A DNA stretch of 64,000 nucleotides from RI-153 sp963721725 (GCA_963721725.1 CAVRLX010000009.1:1-64000); one strand, 5' to 3'; counted from the first letter of the stretch, positions 37,615 through 47,050 are shown. Translations and numbers: made by a program. The notes: generated by a model not told the origin, from the letters alone.

Positions 37615-38577
37615 TTGGCAGCAGTCAGTATGCGACAGTTGTTGGAGGCGGGTGTCCACTTTGGTCACCGTACACGCCGCTGGAACCCGAAGATGCGTCC
37701 TTTTATCTTCACCGACCGCAGCGGCATTCATATCATCGACCTGCACCAGACGATGATGCGGATTAACGAATATTACGAAATGGTGCGCGATTTGGTGGCC
37801 GACGGGGGCACGGTGCTGTTTGTGGGCACCAAGCGCCAGGCCCAGGGCACGCTCAAGCAAGAAGCCGAACGCTGTGGGATGCCCTTTATCACCAACCGCT
37901 GGCTGGGTGGTACGCTCACCAACTGGGTGACGATTAAGCAGCGGATTGACTATTTGAACAAGTTGGAGCGCCGGGTGGCGGCTGGCGAATTTCGCGGTCT
38001 GCCCAAGAAAGAACAGTTGGAACTGGACCGCGAGATCGACAAACTCAACCACCGCATTGGCGGTATCAAAGCGCTGGATCGCCGCCCAGATCTGATTTTC
38101 ATCATTGATACCCGCCGCGAAGATCTGGCCGTGGACGAAGCCAAAAAATTGGGCATCCCCGTGCTGGCCGTGGTGGATACTAACTGTGATCCCGACTCAA
38201 TTGACTACATTATCCCCGGCAACGACGACGCCATCCGCTCCGTCAAGCTGATTACGCAGATCATCGCCAACGCCGTGGAAGAAGGCCGCCGCTTCCGCGA
38301 GGTGCGCGAGGCTGACCGGATGGAGACGGGACGTGTTTCTGATGCGGACCTGGCCGAGATGGAGCAATATCTGGGGCCGAGCACACTGGCAAAGCTGCAA
38401 GGCTATGATCAGGAGCGCGGCAACCGCGATGTCTCTACGGTTGATGTCACGGCAGCGACGAAGAATGTTCAGAAGGCTGCCAACGCAGCTTTTGCAGATG
38501 ATGATGCTGTTTCCGACGACGAGGTGACCGCTGAGGTGGCCGCCGAGCGTCCGGTGGATGGAAACGACGAAGACTAG
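37615..38577 (+). CDS. rpsB: 30S ribosomal protein S2
   Basis: 320 residues from a TTG start fixed by GAGGAGGT at 37603-37610. Family blocks: RQLLEAGVHFGHRTRRWNPK, MRPFIF, LFVGTKRQAQ, ITNRWLGGTLTNW, RRPDLIFIIDT and IPVLAVVDTNCDPDSIDYII. The C-terminus beyond residue 245 is an added acidic tail ending ERPVDGNDED. First gene of the rpsB-tsf-pyrH-frr-uppS-cdsA group, a common bacterial order. The 37419-37614 leader shows no obvious terminator. Confidence 0.95.
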   Translation: MAAVSMRQLLEAGVHFGHRTRRWNPKMRPFIFTDRSGIHIIDLHQTMMRINEYYEMVRDLVADGGTVLFVGTKRQAQGTLKQEAERCGMPFITNRWLGGTLTNWVTIKQRIDYLNKLERRVAAGEFRGLPKKEQLELDREIDKLNHRIGGIKALDRRPDLIFIIDTRREDLAVDEAKKLGIPVLAVVDTNCDPDSIDYIIPGNDDAIRSVKLITQIIANAVEEGRRFREVREADRMETGRVSDADLAEMEQYLGPSTLAKLQGYDQERGNRDVSTVDVTAATKNVQKAANAAFADDDAVSDDEVTAEVAAERPVDGNDED

Positions 38578-38603
38578 GGCGCGGCTACGCTAGCGCTGTC
38601 CGT

Positions 38604-38652
38604 GTAATTCGTTGTATGTGATTCGTTGTATGTGATTCGTTGTAAACGAATG
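38604..38652 (+). repeat. 14-bp (2 x 7) tandem in the rpsB-tsf gap
   Basis: ATTCGTTGTATGTG is repeated, with a third partial unit running into GTAAACGAATG, which can fold back on the ATTCGTT words. It separates rpsB from tsf. Confidence 0.8.
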
Positions 38653-38754
38653 TATATCTATTCGCCCACTCGCTCCAGCCTCTGTGCTGGCCGGCAAAGT
38701 GGGCGAATATGTGACCAAAGCAGATGATGCACTATCCAAAATCAGGAGTATAAA

Positions 38755-39351
38755 ATGGCTGAGATCACAGCGGCAATGGTGAAAGACCTGCGCGAGGCAA
38801 CGGGCGCTGGCATGTTGGATTGTAAGAAGGCGTTGACCCAATCTGAGGGTGATTTCGATAAAGCTGTGGAAGTTTTGCGCGAAAAGGGACTTTCGGCTGC
38901 GGCCAAGAAGGCCGACCGCACGGCGAATGAAGGCTTAATCGGCACCTACGTTCACCCGGGCAGCAAGATGGCCGGCATGGTGGAAGTGAACTGTGAGACC
39001 GACTTCGTGGCCCGCACCGATCAATTCCAGGAACTGGCCCGTGATTTGGCGATGCAAGTTGTGGCCGCCCGCCCCGACTATGTCTCGCGCGATCAAGTTC
39101 CTGCAGATGTGATTCAGCGTGAGAAGGAGATCTACAAGGCGCAGTTGGCCGAAAGTGGCAAGCCCGAATCTGTGTGGGATCGCATTTTGGAGGGCAAGCT
39201 GGACAAGTGGTACGGCGAAGTTTGTCTCTTGGAACAGACCTTTATTAAAGCTCCCGATAAAACCATCAAGGATCTGATTGTCGAGAATGTTGCTTCCCTC
39301 GGCGAGAACATCCAGGTTCGTCGATTTGGCCGTTTTGAAATCGGCGGGTAA
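38755..39351 (+). CDS. tsf: Elongation factor Ts, short form
   Basis: 198 residues, about two thirds of the E. coli length. The N-terminal module (VKDLREATGAGMLDCKKALT) and core (GLIGTYVHPGSKMAGMVEVN, CETDFVARTDQFQELA) are present; the second half of the core is absent, as in Thermus, cyanobacteria and Chloroflexota. It recycles EF-Tu-GDP to EF-Tu-GTP. AGGAG at 38743-38747 precedes the ATG. Followed by a strong hairpin. Confidence 0.95.
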   Translation: MAEITAAMVKDLREATGAGMLDCKKALTQSEGDFDKAVEVLREKGLSAAAKKADRTANEGLIGTYVHPGSKMAGMVEVNCETDFVARTDQFQELARDLAMQVVAARPDYVSRDQVPADVIQREKEIYKAQLAESGKPESVWDRILEGKLDKWYGEVCLLEQTFIKAPDKTIKDLIVENVASLGENIQVRRFGRFEIGG

Positions 39352-39354
39352 AAA

Positions 39355-39390
39355 GATCAGTGCCCAGCCCCACCGGGCTGGGCACTGATC
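39355..39390 (+). terminator. 16-bp perfect stem after tsf
   Basis: GATCAGTGCCCAGCCC pairs exactly with GGGCTGGGCACTGATC around a 4-base loop (CACC). No T run follows, so it may stabilise the rpsB-tsf mRNA 3' end or separate it from pyrH rather than act as a classic terminator. Confidence 0.75.
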
Positions 39391-39455
39391 TATCTGCTTC
39401 CATTGCATGAGGGTGTGACCATTGCGAACCCTCCCTATCCAAAGGATCTAGCTCT

Positions 39456-40187
39456 ATGAGTGAGTTGCAATATCGGCGTGTGTTGTTGAAATTGGGCGGT
39501 GAAGCGCTGGCTGGCGAAGGCGGCTTTGGCATCAATCCACGCCGGGCCGAAGAAGTAGCCCGCAAAGTTACCGAGATCGTCAACATGGGCGTGCAGGTTG
39601 CATTGGTAATTGGCGCTGGTAACTTGTGGCGTGGCAAGCAAGATGGCCTGGACCACGGCATGGAACGGGTGACGGCGGACCACATGGGCATGTTGGCAAC
39701 CGTGATGAACGCGCTGGCTTTGCAAGATGCACTCGAGCGGGCCGGGCTGCCCACGCGTGTATTGACCGGGATCGAAGTGCGCGCTGTGGCCGAGCCATAC
39801 ATTCAGCGCCGCGCCATTCGCCACATGGAAAAAGGCCGTGTGGTGATCTTTGGCGCTGGCACAGGCAATCCCTATTTTACCACCGATACAGCCGCTGCCC
39901 TGCGGGCTATGGAGATCGACGCCGAGGTGTTGATCAAGGCCACCAAAGTGGATGCTGTCTATGATAAAGATCCCAAGAAGAACGCTGATGCACGCCGCTT
40001 TGACCGGCTAAGTTATATTGACGCTCTGAATATGCGCGTCGGGGTGATGGACAGTACCGCAATTGCCATGTGCATGGACAACGATCTGCCCATTTATGTT
40101 GTTGACCTGTGGGAAGAGCAGGTTTTGTCCAAAGTTGTGGCCGGGGAGTCAGTCGGCACGATCTTTTCAAGCTATGCCACAGCCTAA
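39456..40187 (+). CDS. pyrH: Uridylate kinase
   Basis: 243 residues, hexameric bacterial UMP kinase. RVLLKLGGEALAGEGGFGIN at the start, VIGAGNLWRG (phosphate binding), GTGNPYFTTDTAAALRA (the UMP/ATP loop) and VDAVYDKDPKKNADA are family signatures. Makes UDP from UMP for RNA, DNA and cell-wall precursors. Linked with frr as in many bacteria, though 251 bp separate them. Confidence 0.95.
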   Translation: MSELQYRRVLLKLGGEALAGEGGFGINPRRAEEVARKVTEIVNMGVQVALVIGAGNLWRGKQDGLDHGMERVTADHMGMLATVMNALALQDALERAGLPTRVLTGIEVRAVAEPYIQRRAIRHMEKGRVVIFGAGTGNPYFTTDTAAALRAMEIDAEVLIKATKVDAVYDKDPKKNADARRFDRLSYIDALNMRVGVMDSTAIAMCMDNDLPIYVVDLWEEQVLSKVVAGESVGTIFSSYATA

Positions 40188-40438
40188 GGACAAGCCGAGG
40201 AGAGCGGCTTTCGGTTTCTTCCTTGCCCATTCTGTTCTCAGAAAATCGTGCCTGCCTCTTTTAATTGGGGTAAATTTTTGCTACAATACGCAGACTGTGT
40301 GACCCTGCACAAGTCTACTTTTAGCGTCACAACCCCACGCTCGATTAACTTGGACAGAAACCTGGGCAAATCGATTTTCCCAATGGTCCTGTGTGACCGC
40401 CTGATTCGTTCTGCCTCCCTGGCGAAGGAGTATTTCAT

Positions 40439-40996
40439 ATGATCAAAGAAGTTTTACAAGATACTGACGAACGCATGTCCAAAGCCATAGATTCCATGCG
40501 CAGCGACTTGATGACGATTCGCACGGGGCGCGCCTCGCCGTCTCTCTTGGATCGTCTGCATGTCGATTACTATGGGATGCCGACGCCATTGCAACAACTG
40601 GCCTCGATCTCGGTTCCCGAAGCGCAGACGCTCTTGATCCGACCCTATAGCGCCGGCGATATTGCGGCGATTGAGCGCGCCATTGCTGTTTCCGATTTGG
40701 GGCTGACGCCGAATAACGATGGCAAGCAGATCCGGCTCACCTTCCCTGCCCTCACCCAGGATCGCCGACGAGACTTGACGAAACAGGTGGCGAAGCGGGC
40801 CGAAGAGGCACGCGTGGGCATTCGTAACATTCGTCGGGACGCTATAAATGATTTGCGCTCGTTTGAGAAGGAAAGTATGATTTCTGAGGATGAACTCCAC
40901 CACGGGCAAGAGTTGGTGCAACAAAAAACCGATGTCTTCATTAAACAAGTGGACGACATTGCCAAAGACAAAGAAACTGAAATTATGACGCTCTAG
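40439..40996 (+). CDS. frr: Ribosome recycling factor
   Basis: 185 residues. LMTIRTGRASPSLLDRLHVD then YYGMPTPLQQLASISVPE, and near the end KQVAKRAEEARVGIRNIRRD, are the RRF helices and hinge. With EF-G it splits post-termination ribosomes. GAAGGAG stands 8 bp before the ATG. The 40188-40438 gap upstream contains TTGCTACAAT, a possible -10 region at 40282, suggesting its own promoter. Confidence 0.95.
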   Translation: MIKEVLQDTDERMSKAIDSMRSDLMTIRTGRASPSLLDRLHVDYYGMPTPLQQLASISVPEAQTLLIRPYSAGDIAAIERAIAVSDLGLTPNNDGKQIRLTFPALTQDRRRDLTKQVAKRAEEARVGIRNIRRDAINDLRSFEKESMISEDELHHGQELVQQKTDVFIKQVDDIAKDKETEIMTL

Positions 40997-41085
40997 ATCG
41001 GGCTTCGCGTGATGGAAGCCCAGAGGGTATATGGCAGCCGGGGGTGGGGCGACTCACCCCTTGCTGTTGATCTGACAAGAGCGCA

Positions 41086-41113
41086 GCACCGCCCAAACGC
41101 ATTGGGGCGGTGC
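41086..41113. promoter_or_regulatory. Hairpin ahead of uppS
   Basis: GCACCGCCC at 41086-41094 pairs with GGGCGGTGC at 41105-41113. A second stem (GGGTG/CACCC) lies just upstream at 41040-41059. No T run, so an mRNA-structure or processing role before uppS is more likely than termination. Confidence 0.55.
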
Positions 41114-41136
41114 AATTTGAAGGAGTCAGGGTTACT

Positions 41137-41883
41137 GTGAGTAGCAAAGAGCAAACAACATACGCACCGCTCCATTCTATCCCCCCCCATGTTGGTATCA
41201 TCATGGATGGCAACGGCCGTTGGGCAAAATCTCGCGGCATGATCCGCCATGCGGGGCATCAGGCCGGGGTTAATAATATTCGCCCTGTATTGGAGGGCTG
41301 CGTTGAATTTGGCATCAAAGTTTTAACCGTTTATGCCTTTTCCACAGAAAACTGGAAACGGCCTGAAGAAGAAGTCAGCGGTTTGATGCACCTGTTGGGG
41401 CTTACCATTCGCCAGCGTCTGGAAGAACTGCACAAGCAGGGTGTCCAGATTCGTCACAGCGGGCGTTTGGAGGGAATTAACAAACAGCTACAAAAACAGA
41501 TTCTACACGCCCTGGACTATACCAAAAATAACGACCAGATCATCCTCAACGTGGCCTTTAATTATGGAGGCCGCAGCGAAATTTTAGATGCCGTGCGCCA
41601 GGTAATCGCTGATGGCATTGACCCTAACCATTTGACCGATGAGGTTTTCAGCCGCTATCTTTACACAGGCGATCTGCCTGATCCTGATTTGATCATTCGC
41701 ACTGGCGGCGAATATCGTCTAAGTAATTTTTTGATCTGGCAAGCCGCCTATTCTGAATATTACGCCACCAATACCTACTGGCCGGATTTTGATAAAGACG
41801 AGTTGTACAAAGCGTTGGTGGAGTATAACGCGCGTGAACGTCGCTTTGGCCGTGTAACCGAAACCACCCCCACCCCAGCCTAA
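41137..41883 (+). CDS. uppS: Undecaprenyl (isoprenyl) diphosphate synthase
   Basis: 248 residues from a GTG at 41137 with AAGGAG at 41120. VGIIMDGNGRWAKSRGMIRH (catalytic aspartate and phosphate loop), VYAFSTENWKRP, RHSGRLE, NVAFNYGGRSEI and PDLIIRTGGEYRLSNFLIWQ (as DLIIRTGGEYRLSNFLIWQ) are the cis-prenyltransferase regions I-V; the usual RTSGE is RTGGE here. Makes the C55 lipid carrier for peptidoglycan. The stop abuts the cdsA start. Confidence 0.95.
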   Translation: MSSKEQTTYAPLHSIPPHVGIIMDGNGRWAKSRGMIRHAGHQAGVNNIRPVLEGCVEFGIKVLTVYAFSTENWKRPEEEVSGLMHLLGLTIRQRLEELHKQGVQIRHSGRLEGINKQLQKQILHALDYTKNNDQIILNVAFNYGGRSEILDAVRQVIADGIDPNHLTDEVFSRYLYTGDLPDPDLIIRTGGEYRLSNFLIWQAAYSEYYATNTYWPDFDKDELYKALVEYNARERRFGRVTETTPTPA

Positions 41884-41884
41884 G

Positions 41885-42739
41885 TTGTCCAGCATCCATC
41901 CTCCTGCCTCCCAAACGCCCAAACTTCGGCTCGATCCCGCTGCCGTGAGACAACGAACGCTTGTTGCCCTGTTGGCGCTCCCCCCCGTACTTGCTGGCCT
42001 CTGGCTAGGCGAGATCTGGTGGGCACTTCTGGTGAGTTTTGTTGGCTTGGCGGGGGGCTTCGAGTTTTACGGCTTGATGCGGCTGGTGGGATATCGCCCG
42101 GCGCGTTTTCTGGGCCTTCCCTGGATTTTGTTGCTGATCCTCTCGCAGTGGCAACCTGATTATCTGCCCCTCATGGCCCTCTTGACCGCTGGGTTTATTG
42201 CCACGCTGATCTTTGCCCTCTATCAAACACAGCAACCGCTGCTCAACTGGGTTGTCACCGCCGCCGGGGCTGTTTATATTGGCGTGATGTTAGGGCAAGC
42301 ACTGGCGCTGCGTCTCTTGCCCAATGGCCTGTGGTGGGTCCTCTTCCCGCTTTTGATCACGTGGGGCAATGACACCTTCGCCTATTTAATTGGCATCACT
42401 CTGGGGAAGCATAAATTGTGGCCGCGCCTCAGCCCCAAAAAGAGTTGGGAAGGCACAATCGGGGGGTGGCTCTTTGCCACGCTCATCGGATTTCTTTTCG
42501 TTCAATATTCCCCTTTACAGGCAAGTGCCTGGATTGGGGCGCTTATCGGCTTTTTTGGCGGTGTGCTGGCGCTCTTTGGCGATCTCTCGATTAGCATGTT
42601 AAAGCGGCAAGTGGGGGCCAAAGACAGCGGCGTCATGATGCCCGGTCATGGCGGCATGTTGGATCGTCTGGACAGCCTGCTTTTTGTAATTCCCTTTGTC
42701 TATCAGATCGCGCTTTTGGTTCACACTCGCTTGCCTTGA
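41885..42739 (+). CDS. cdsA: Phosphatidate cytidylyltransferase
   Basis: 284 residues, TTG start 2 bp after the uppS stop, so translation is coupled. Eight or so membrane segments. The C-terminal signature is intact: GDLSISMLKRQVGAKDSGVM then MPGHGGMLDRLDSL, preceded by WGNDTFAYLIGITLGKHKLW and SPKKSWEGTIGG. Makes CDP-diacylglycerol, the precursor of membrane phospholipids. In many genomes dxr and rseP come next; here a family-2 repeat and a convergent gene follow instead. Confidence 0.95.
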   Translation: MSSIHPPASQTPKLRLDPAAVRQRTLVALLALPPVLAGLWLGEIWWALLVSFVGLAGGFEFYGLMRLVGYRPARFLGLPWILLLILSQWQPDYLPLMALLTAGFIATLIFALYQTQQPLLNWVVTAAGAVYIGVMLGQALALRLLPNGLWWVLFPLLITWGNDTFAYLIGITLGKHKLWPRLSPKKSWEGTIGGWLFATLIGFLFVQYSPLQASAWIGALIGFFGGVLALFGDLSISMLKRQVGAKDSGVMMPGHGGMLDRLDSLLFVIPFVYQIALLVHTRLP

Positions 42740-42819
42740 GCAGAGACGAAGCACCAAAGACTAAGGACGAACGTGACCTCCTAGGAGACTCATGTTCGCG
42801 TCTTTGGTCAACCTTGTTT

Positions 42820-42893
42820 TGTTACACTCCGCCACAGCAAAAACATTCTTCAAAGAAGAAAAAATAGTCCTTTGTGGCGCTGCTTCGGATAAC
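42820..42893 (-). repeat. Family-2 palindromic repeat, copy 3 (inverted)
   Basis: On the minus strand: GTTATCCGAAGCAGCGCCAC, then AAAGGACTATT, and at the far end GCTGTGGCGGAGTGTAAC. It lies between the convergent ends of cdsA and rpe. Confidence 0.7.
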
Positions 42894-42905
42894 TTGCGTC
42901 TGCGC

Positions 42906-43583
42906 TTACGCATAGCCTGCCCGCAACGCCTCAATATTCTCGCGCACGCTTGCCTCTTTGTTATAGACCGCACTGCCCACCACCACCACATTCGCCCCGC
43001 GCCGCACCACATCGCGAATATTTTGGGGACCAATGCCGCCATCGACCTCTAAATCACAGGTGGGGTTGAATTCGTCGAGCAGAGTACGCATACGCCCGAT
43101 CTTGCTGGTGCTGGTTTCAATGAACTTCTGCCCGCCAAAGCCCGGATTGACCGTCATAATTAACACCATGTCAATCAATGGGCTGATCTCTCGCACGCTC
43201 TCAATCGGCGTGGCCGGGTTCAGCGCCACACCAGCTTTGCAGCCCAGATCAATAATCCGTTGCACCGTGCGGTGTAAGTGAATCGTGGCTTCCACATGCA
43301 CTGTGATCAGATCGGCCCCTGCTTTGGCAAAGTCTGCCAAATAGCGGTCCGGTGCGTCGATCATCAAATGTACGTCCAACGGCAGATCGGTATACTCTCG
43401 CACCGTTGAGACAATCCCTGGCCCAAACGAAATGTTCGGCACAAAGTGCCCGTCCATGACATCAAGATGAATATAATCCGCACCCCCGCTTTCGACAGCT
43501 TGAATGGCCGCCGCCAAATGACCAAAATCCACGGTCAAAATAGACGGCGCAATTTTGACCGGGCGTCGTGGTTGGTTTCTCAT
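42906..43583 (-). CDS. rpe: Ribulose-phosphate 3-epimerase
   Basis: 225 residues from the ATG at 43583, which overlaps the hydrolase stop (ATGA) and has GGAAAGAAG upstream; a longer frame from 43646 lies inside the hydrolase gene. TIM-barrel landmarks: KIAPSILTVDFGHL, ADYIHLDVMDGHFVPNISFG, LPLDVHLMI, IMTVNPGFGGQKFIE and DLEVDGGIGPQNI, with the metal histidines and aspartates. Interconverts ribulose- and xylulose-5-phosphate in the pentose phosphate or Calvin cycle. Confidence 0.94.
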   Translation of the reverse strand: MRNQPRRPVKIAPSILTVDFGHLAAAIQAVESGGADYIHLDVMDGHFVPNISFGPGIVSTVREYTDLPLDVHLMIDAPDRYLADFAKAGADLITVHVEATIHLHRTVQRIIDLGCKAGVALNPATPIESVREISPLIDMVLIMTVNPGFGGQKFIETSTSKIGRMRTLLDEFNPTCDLEVDGGIGPQNIRDVVRRGANVVVVGSAVYNKEASVRENIEALRAGYA

Positions 43584-44359
43584 TGCGCGCTTCTTTCCGT
43601 CGTCTGCCGTTGTAAGAAATTTAATAAAATTGCTTGCACAGCCCACGGTCGCCGAAAAATAAGGGCATGGGGTTGGTTGGGGATAATGTGCAACTCGGCG
43701 TTGGGCAAGACCCGCGCCATATCTTCCATGATGCGTGGGGCAAAAAATTCATCGTCCGCCCCGTGGATCAAACAGACGGGCATCTGCCACAGGGCCACAT
43801 CCTCAAGCGCAAGATCAATGGTCTGGCTTGCGCTGAGTCCGCGAAAGCTCGCCAGGATCACCTCATCGAAATAGCCCTCATAGTGGTGTGGATCATGCAG
43901 GCGAGCCGTAGCGTCTAGCCAGCGACTGCCTGCTTTGAAGTTTTCTGGCTTCACGGCCCGCTCGACGCCCGTTGTCGCCGGGTTGTTGCTGTAGGTCGTA
44001 CTCACCAGCATCAGCGAGGCCGGCAACATCAACTCCAGATGTACCATCTGTTGGGCCACCATGCCGCCGCTGCTCACTCCGGCCAGATGTCCATCGGTAA
44101 ACCCTTCAGCCTCCATCAGTGCTGCCAATTGCCGCGCCATGCTGCGATGGTCAAAGCCATCAGGGTAGCCCTGAGAGCGACCATGCCCAGGGCTGTCGGG
44201 CAATAAAACATGGAAGTGTTCGCCCAACGCCTCCACCATCGATCCCCAGGCGGTGCGCCCGTTGCTCATAAAATTATGGAGCAGGGTGAGCGGCGGGGCT
44301 GCCGGATCGCCGTAGGTCTCAAAGTAGATCGTGCCGCTCTCGGTTTCAAAAAAAGCCAT
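43580..44359 (-). CDS. Alpha/beta-fold hydrolase
   Basis: 259 residues. Nucleophile serine in LAGVSSGGMVAQQMVHL (G-x-S-x-G), acid in CLIHGADDEFF, histidine in PNQPHALIFRRPW; oxyanion region LLHNFMSNGRTAWGSM and LLPDSPGHGRSQGYP. Resembles 3-oxoadipate enol-lactonase or MhpC-type esterases but the substrate cannot be read. Coupled with rpe by a 4-base overlap. Confidence 0.85.
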   Translation of the reverse strand: MAFFETESGTIYFETYGDPAAPPLTLLHNFMSNGRTAWGSMVEALGEHFHVLLPDSPGHGRSQGYPDGFDHRSMARQLAALMEAEGFTDGHLAGVSSGGMVAQQMVHLELMLPASLMLVSTTYSNNPATTGVERAVKPENFKAGSRWLDATARLHDPHHYEGYFDEVILASFRGLSASQTIDLALEDVALWQMPVCLIHGADDEFFAPRIMEDMARVLPNAELHIIPNQPHALIFRRPWAVQAILLNFLQRQTTERSAQ

Positions 44360-44380
44360 GGCTGCGCTTTCGCCTTCTTG

Positions 44381-45620
44381 TTATTGCCCAGTGCGTTCGG
44401 CGTTGGGATCGATCTTGGCCTGTTCTGTCTCTGGCACTGGTGCAAGCACAGAGAGCAGCGTGCCATTGCCACCGCCCGGTGTCTGATCCGTCCGCTCTTT
44501 GACCGCACCCATCACTTGGATCACTTCACTAATATCGTCCAGGGTAATCAAGCCCAGAAAGCGCCCGTTTTCCTTCACCGCCACCACCCGGCTCTGCTCT
44601 TCCATCATGCGATCCCACACATCGGCCAGACTCAGTTCTGGCGTTACCACAGGAACTTGGGCCGCCGGGATCATGGTTTCACTAATCCGCTGTTCGGCGT
44701 CGCCGGTGCGCAGCGCGCTCACCAGCCGCGAACGCGTAAAGACGCCCACAAAATTGTGCGAGAGATCGAAGACGGGAAAATCGGCTTGATAGGTCGTCAT
44801 AATCAGATCGACTGCTTTGCTAATGCGTTCACTGATATAGAGCGTCTTTGCGCCTGAATTGAGTGCCTGTCTGGCTCGCAGATCCTTGAGCGCATAGCGG
44901 CTTTGTACAGCTTCCAACTCCCCGCGCCCACCCACATAGACGAAGAAAGCAATTAGCAACAAAAAGATGCCGCCGCCCATAATGCCCCAAATAGCGAAAA
45001 GTACGGCCATACCACGGCCCACCAGCACAGCAATTTGTGTCGCCCGCACGTAAGATAGCTTCATCGCCAAAAGCGCCCGCAGAATTCGTCCGCCATCCAT
45101 GGGGAAGGCCGGCAATAGGTTAAAGACACCCAGCATCACATTGGTGGCAGTCAAATAGATCAGCAGGCTGCCCAGCCCAGGCTGTTGCATCACCCGCAAA
45201 ACATCAGCGATGTCGTTGATCAACCCAGAGCGCATGTTCATGCCGACGACCAGCAGCGCCACAGGTAATAGCAAAATCGCAATGATAAAGTTCACAGCGG
45301 GTCCGGCAATGGCAATCATAAACTCTTGCCAGGGGCGACGTGGCATCCGTTCCAACTGGGCGACACCACCAATAGGCAGCAGTGTGATGAAAGGAACGTT
45401 TACTTTGAAATCAGCGCGCCATCATCGCATGGCCCAATTCGTGTAGAACCACACAAAAGAAGAGCAGTAAAATGACAATAATCCCATAAATGGCTCCGAC
45501 CATAGGGTTGGCTGCGGCTGAGCCATAGATAAACGCACCATATACTAAAATTAACAGAAAACTCCAGTGAACCTGGATATCGATCCCCCAAACGCGAGCA
45601 ATTTTTAGCGAACCACCCAT
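44381..45620 (-). CDS. M50 site-2 protease with CBS pair (frame break near 45411)
   Basis: About 412 residues. The first part (MGGSLKIARVWGIDIQVHWS) leads to the zinc motif VVLHELGHAMMAR; the frame then breaks in GCGCGCT near 45411 and continues DFKVNVPFITLLPIGGVAQL, FNLLPAFPMDGGRILRALLA (third zinc ligand) and, at about 230-360, two CBS domains (LYISERISKAVDLIMTTYQA, VPVVTPELSLADVWDRMME). Such CBS-fused rhomboid-like S2P proteases cut membrane substrates under nucleotide control (SpoIVFB group). It follows a DUF971 gene. Confidence 0.87.
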
Positions 45621-45660
45621 GGTCGTGTCCTTTCTGAAAAACCGGTCAACTAAATACTGT

Positions 45661-46035
45661 TTAGCCTGAGAACGCCCCTTGCAACGAGGATGGTTCCCTG
45701 TGGTTACACGCCGCACATGGGCACGATGCACGCAGGCTGGAAAAGCTGTAAATCCCGTTCCCATGTCCATCGGCCCACGTAAACCGAATGGCATAGTTGC
45801 CCACCAACTCGGCGTCTTCCACGACGGCACTGGGCAGGGGGCCCGACATTAAGCGCAGTGGATCGCGAGCCGCTTGCTGCTCATCTTCTCGGCAAGTGGC
45901 ACACGGGCAGACTTTGCGCAGCCAAGCCAGCCGATACGCGCTGCTGTGACCGTCGGCCCATTCAATGCGCAGGTTGCCTTGCTGGCGATCAATCGTCAGA
46001 TCGACGGGGCGGTGCTGTTGCGTTTTGCTTTCCAT
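45661..46035 (-). CDS. DUF971-domain protein
   Basis: 124 residues. Two copies of a pattern fit the gamma-butyrobetaine-hydroxylase-like N-terminal (DUF971) fold: LRIEWADGHSSAYRLAWLRK with CPCATCRE, and IRFTWADGHGNGIYSFSSLR with CPCAACNH. The four cysteine pairs could bind zinc. DUF971 proteins are often found next to iron-sulfur assembly genes (ApbC); here the neighbours are stomatin and an S2P protease. Function not established. Confidence 0.8.
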   Translation of the reverse strand: MESKTQQHRPVDLTIDRQQGNLRIEWADGHSSAYRLAWLRKVCPCATCREDEQQAARDPLRLMSGPLPSAVVEDAELVGNYAIRFTWADGHGNGIYSFSSLRASCPCAACNHREPSSLQGAFSG

Positions 46036-46064
46036 ACCATCCTGCTGGGAATATGTGCGGTTGG

Positions 46065-46871
46065 CTATATCGAATCAATTATACCGTTGGAGGAAGGGGT
46101 CTGTCCGTCAGATCGATTCCCCATGAACGCACTCAACATTTCAATGGGCAAGGGGAAAATAATAGTACTGTTGTGTTCGACGCTGATTTCGGACAGGGTT
46201 TGCAGATACCGCAGTTGAATCGCACCTTGCTGGGTTGCCATCACCTTGGCGGCTGCGGCCAGTTGCTCCGAGGCTTGAAGTTCACCCTGGGCGTGGATAA
46301 TCTTGGCGCGCTTTTCACGTTCCGCCTCGGCTTGGCGTGCCATGGCGCGCTGCATGGTTTGGGGCAGTTCAACATCTTTGATCTCCACAACGCTGACTTT
46401 CACCCCCCACGGCTCGGTCTGTTCGTCGATAATTTTTTGCAATTGCAGATTAATCTGATCGCGCTCAGCCAAGAGTTCGTCTAATTCGCTCTGCCCCAGC
46501 ACAGATCGCAACGTCGTCTGGGCGATCTGTTGCGTGGCAACCAGATAGTTGGCGATATTCACCACTGCATCCACGGGGCTAATCACGCGGAAATAGCAGA
46601 CGGCGTTGACTTTCACCGTGACGTTGTCTTTGGTAATGGCCTCTTGAGAGGGCACGTCCAGCGTCACCACCCGCTGGTCAACCAACACCATTTGGTCAAC
46701 AAAGGGGATAATCCAGAACAGCCCTGGGCCTTTGGCCCCGGTAATACGCCCCAGGCGAAAGATCACGCCACGTTCATATTCTTTGACAATGCGCAGGGAA
46801 GCCCGCACAAACCAGAGCAGAATAAAAATCACGACGGCAAGGATAGGCAGAATCGTAGTAAAGTCTTCCAA
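46065..46871 (-). CDS. SPFH/stomatin-like (slipin) membrane protein
   Basis: 268 residues. N-terminal membrane segment (ILPILAVVIFILLWFVRASL), then the SPFH domain (VKEYERGVIFRLGRITGAKG, GLFWIIPFVDQMVLVDQRVV, and TLRSVLGQSELDELLAERDQ), a coiled coil (QAEAEREKRAKIIHAQGELQ) and a short tail. Slipins form membrane rings and often pair with an NfeD protein; no NfeD gene adjoins. The same-strand run continues with DUF971, S2P protease, hydrolase and rpe. Confidence 0.92.
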   Translation of the reverse strand: MEDFTTILPILAVVIFILLWFVRASLRIVKEYERGVIFRLGRITGAKGPGLFWIIPFVDQMVLVDQRVVTLDVPSQEAITKDNVTVKVNAVCYFRVISPVDAVVNIANYLVATQQIAQTTLRSVLGQSELDELLAERDQINLQLQKIIDEQTEPWGVKVSVVEIKDVELPQTMQRAMARQAEAEREKRAKIIHAQGELQASEQLAAAAKVMATQQGAIQLRYLQTLSEISVEHNSTIIFPLPIEMLSAFMGNRSDGQTPSSNGIIDSI

Positions 46872-46890
46872 GGTAAACCTCCTGGAAATG

Positions 46891-46966
46891 TGTATACTCA
46901 GCAGTGCTACATACGAACAGTTTCTGCTCGTTAGAAGCTGGCTTTGGGTGCTGCTGCGGTGTATAA
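46891..46966 (+). repeat. Family-2 palindromic repeat, copy 4
   Basis: TGTATACTCAGCAGTGCTAC at the left and GGTGCTGCTGCGGTGTATAA at the right. It stands 20 bp upstream of the stomatin gene, like copies 1 and 2 which also sit just before genes. Confidence 0.7.
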
Positions 46967-47050
46967 ATAGAACAGACCTTCATTATAGCCCTATCTACAA
47001 GGGGCGGCAACCAATATCCAAAAGAAATCCCAAATAAACCAAAATTTCAT

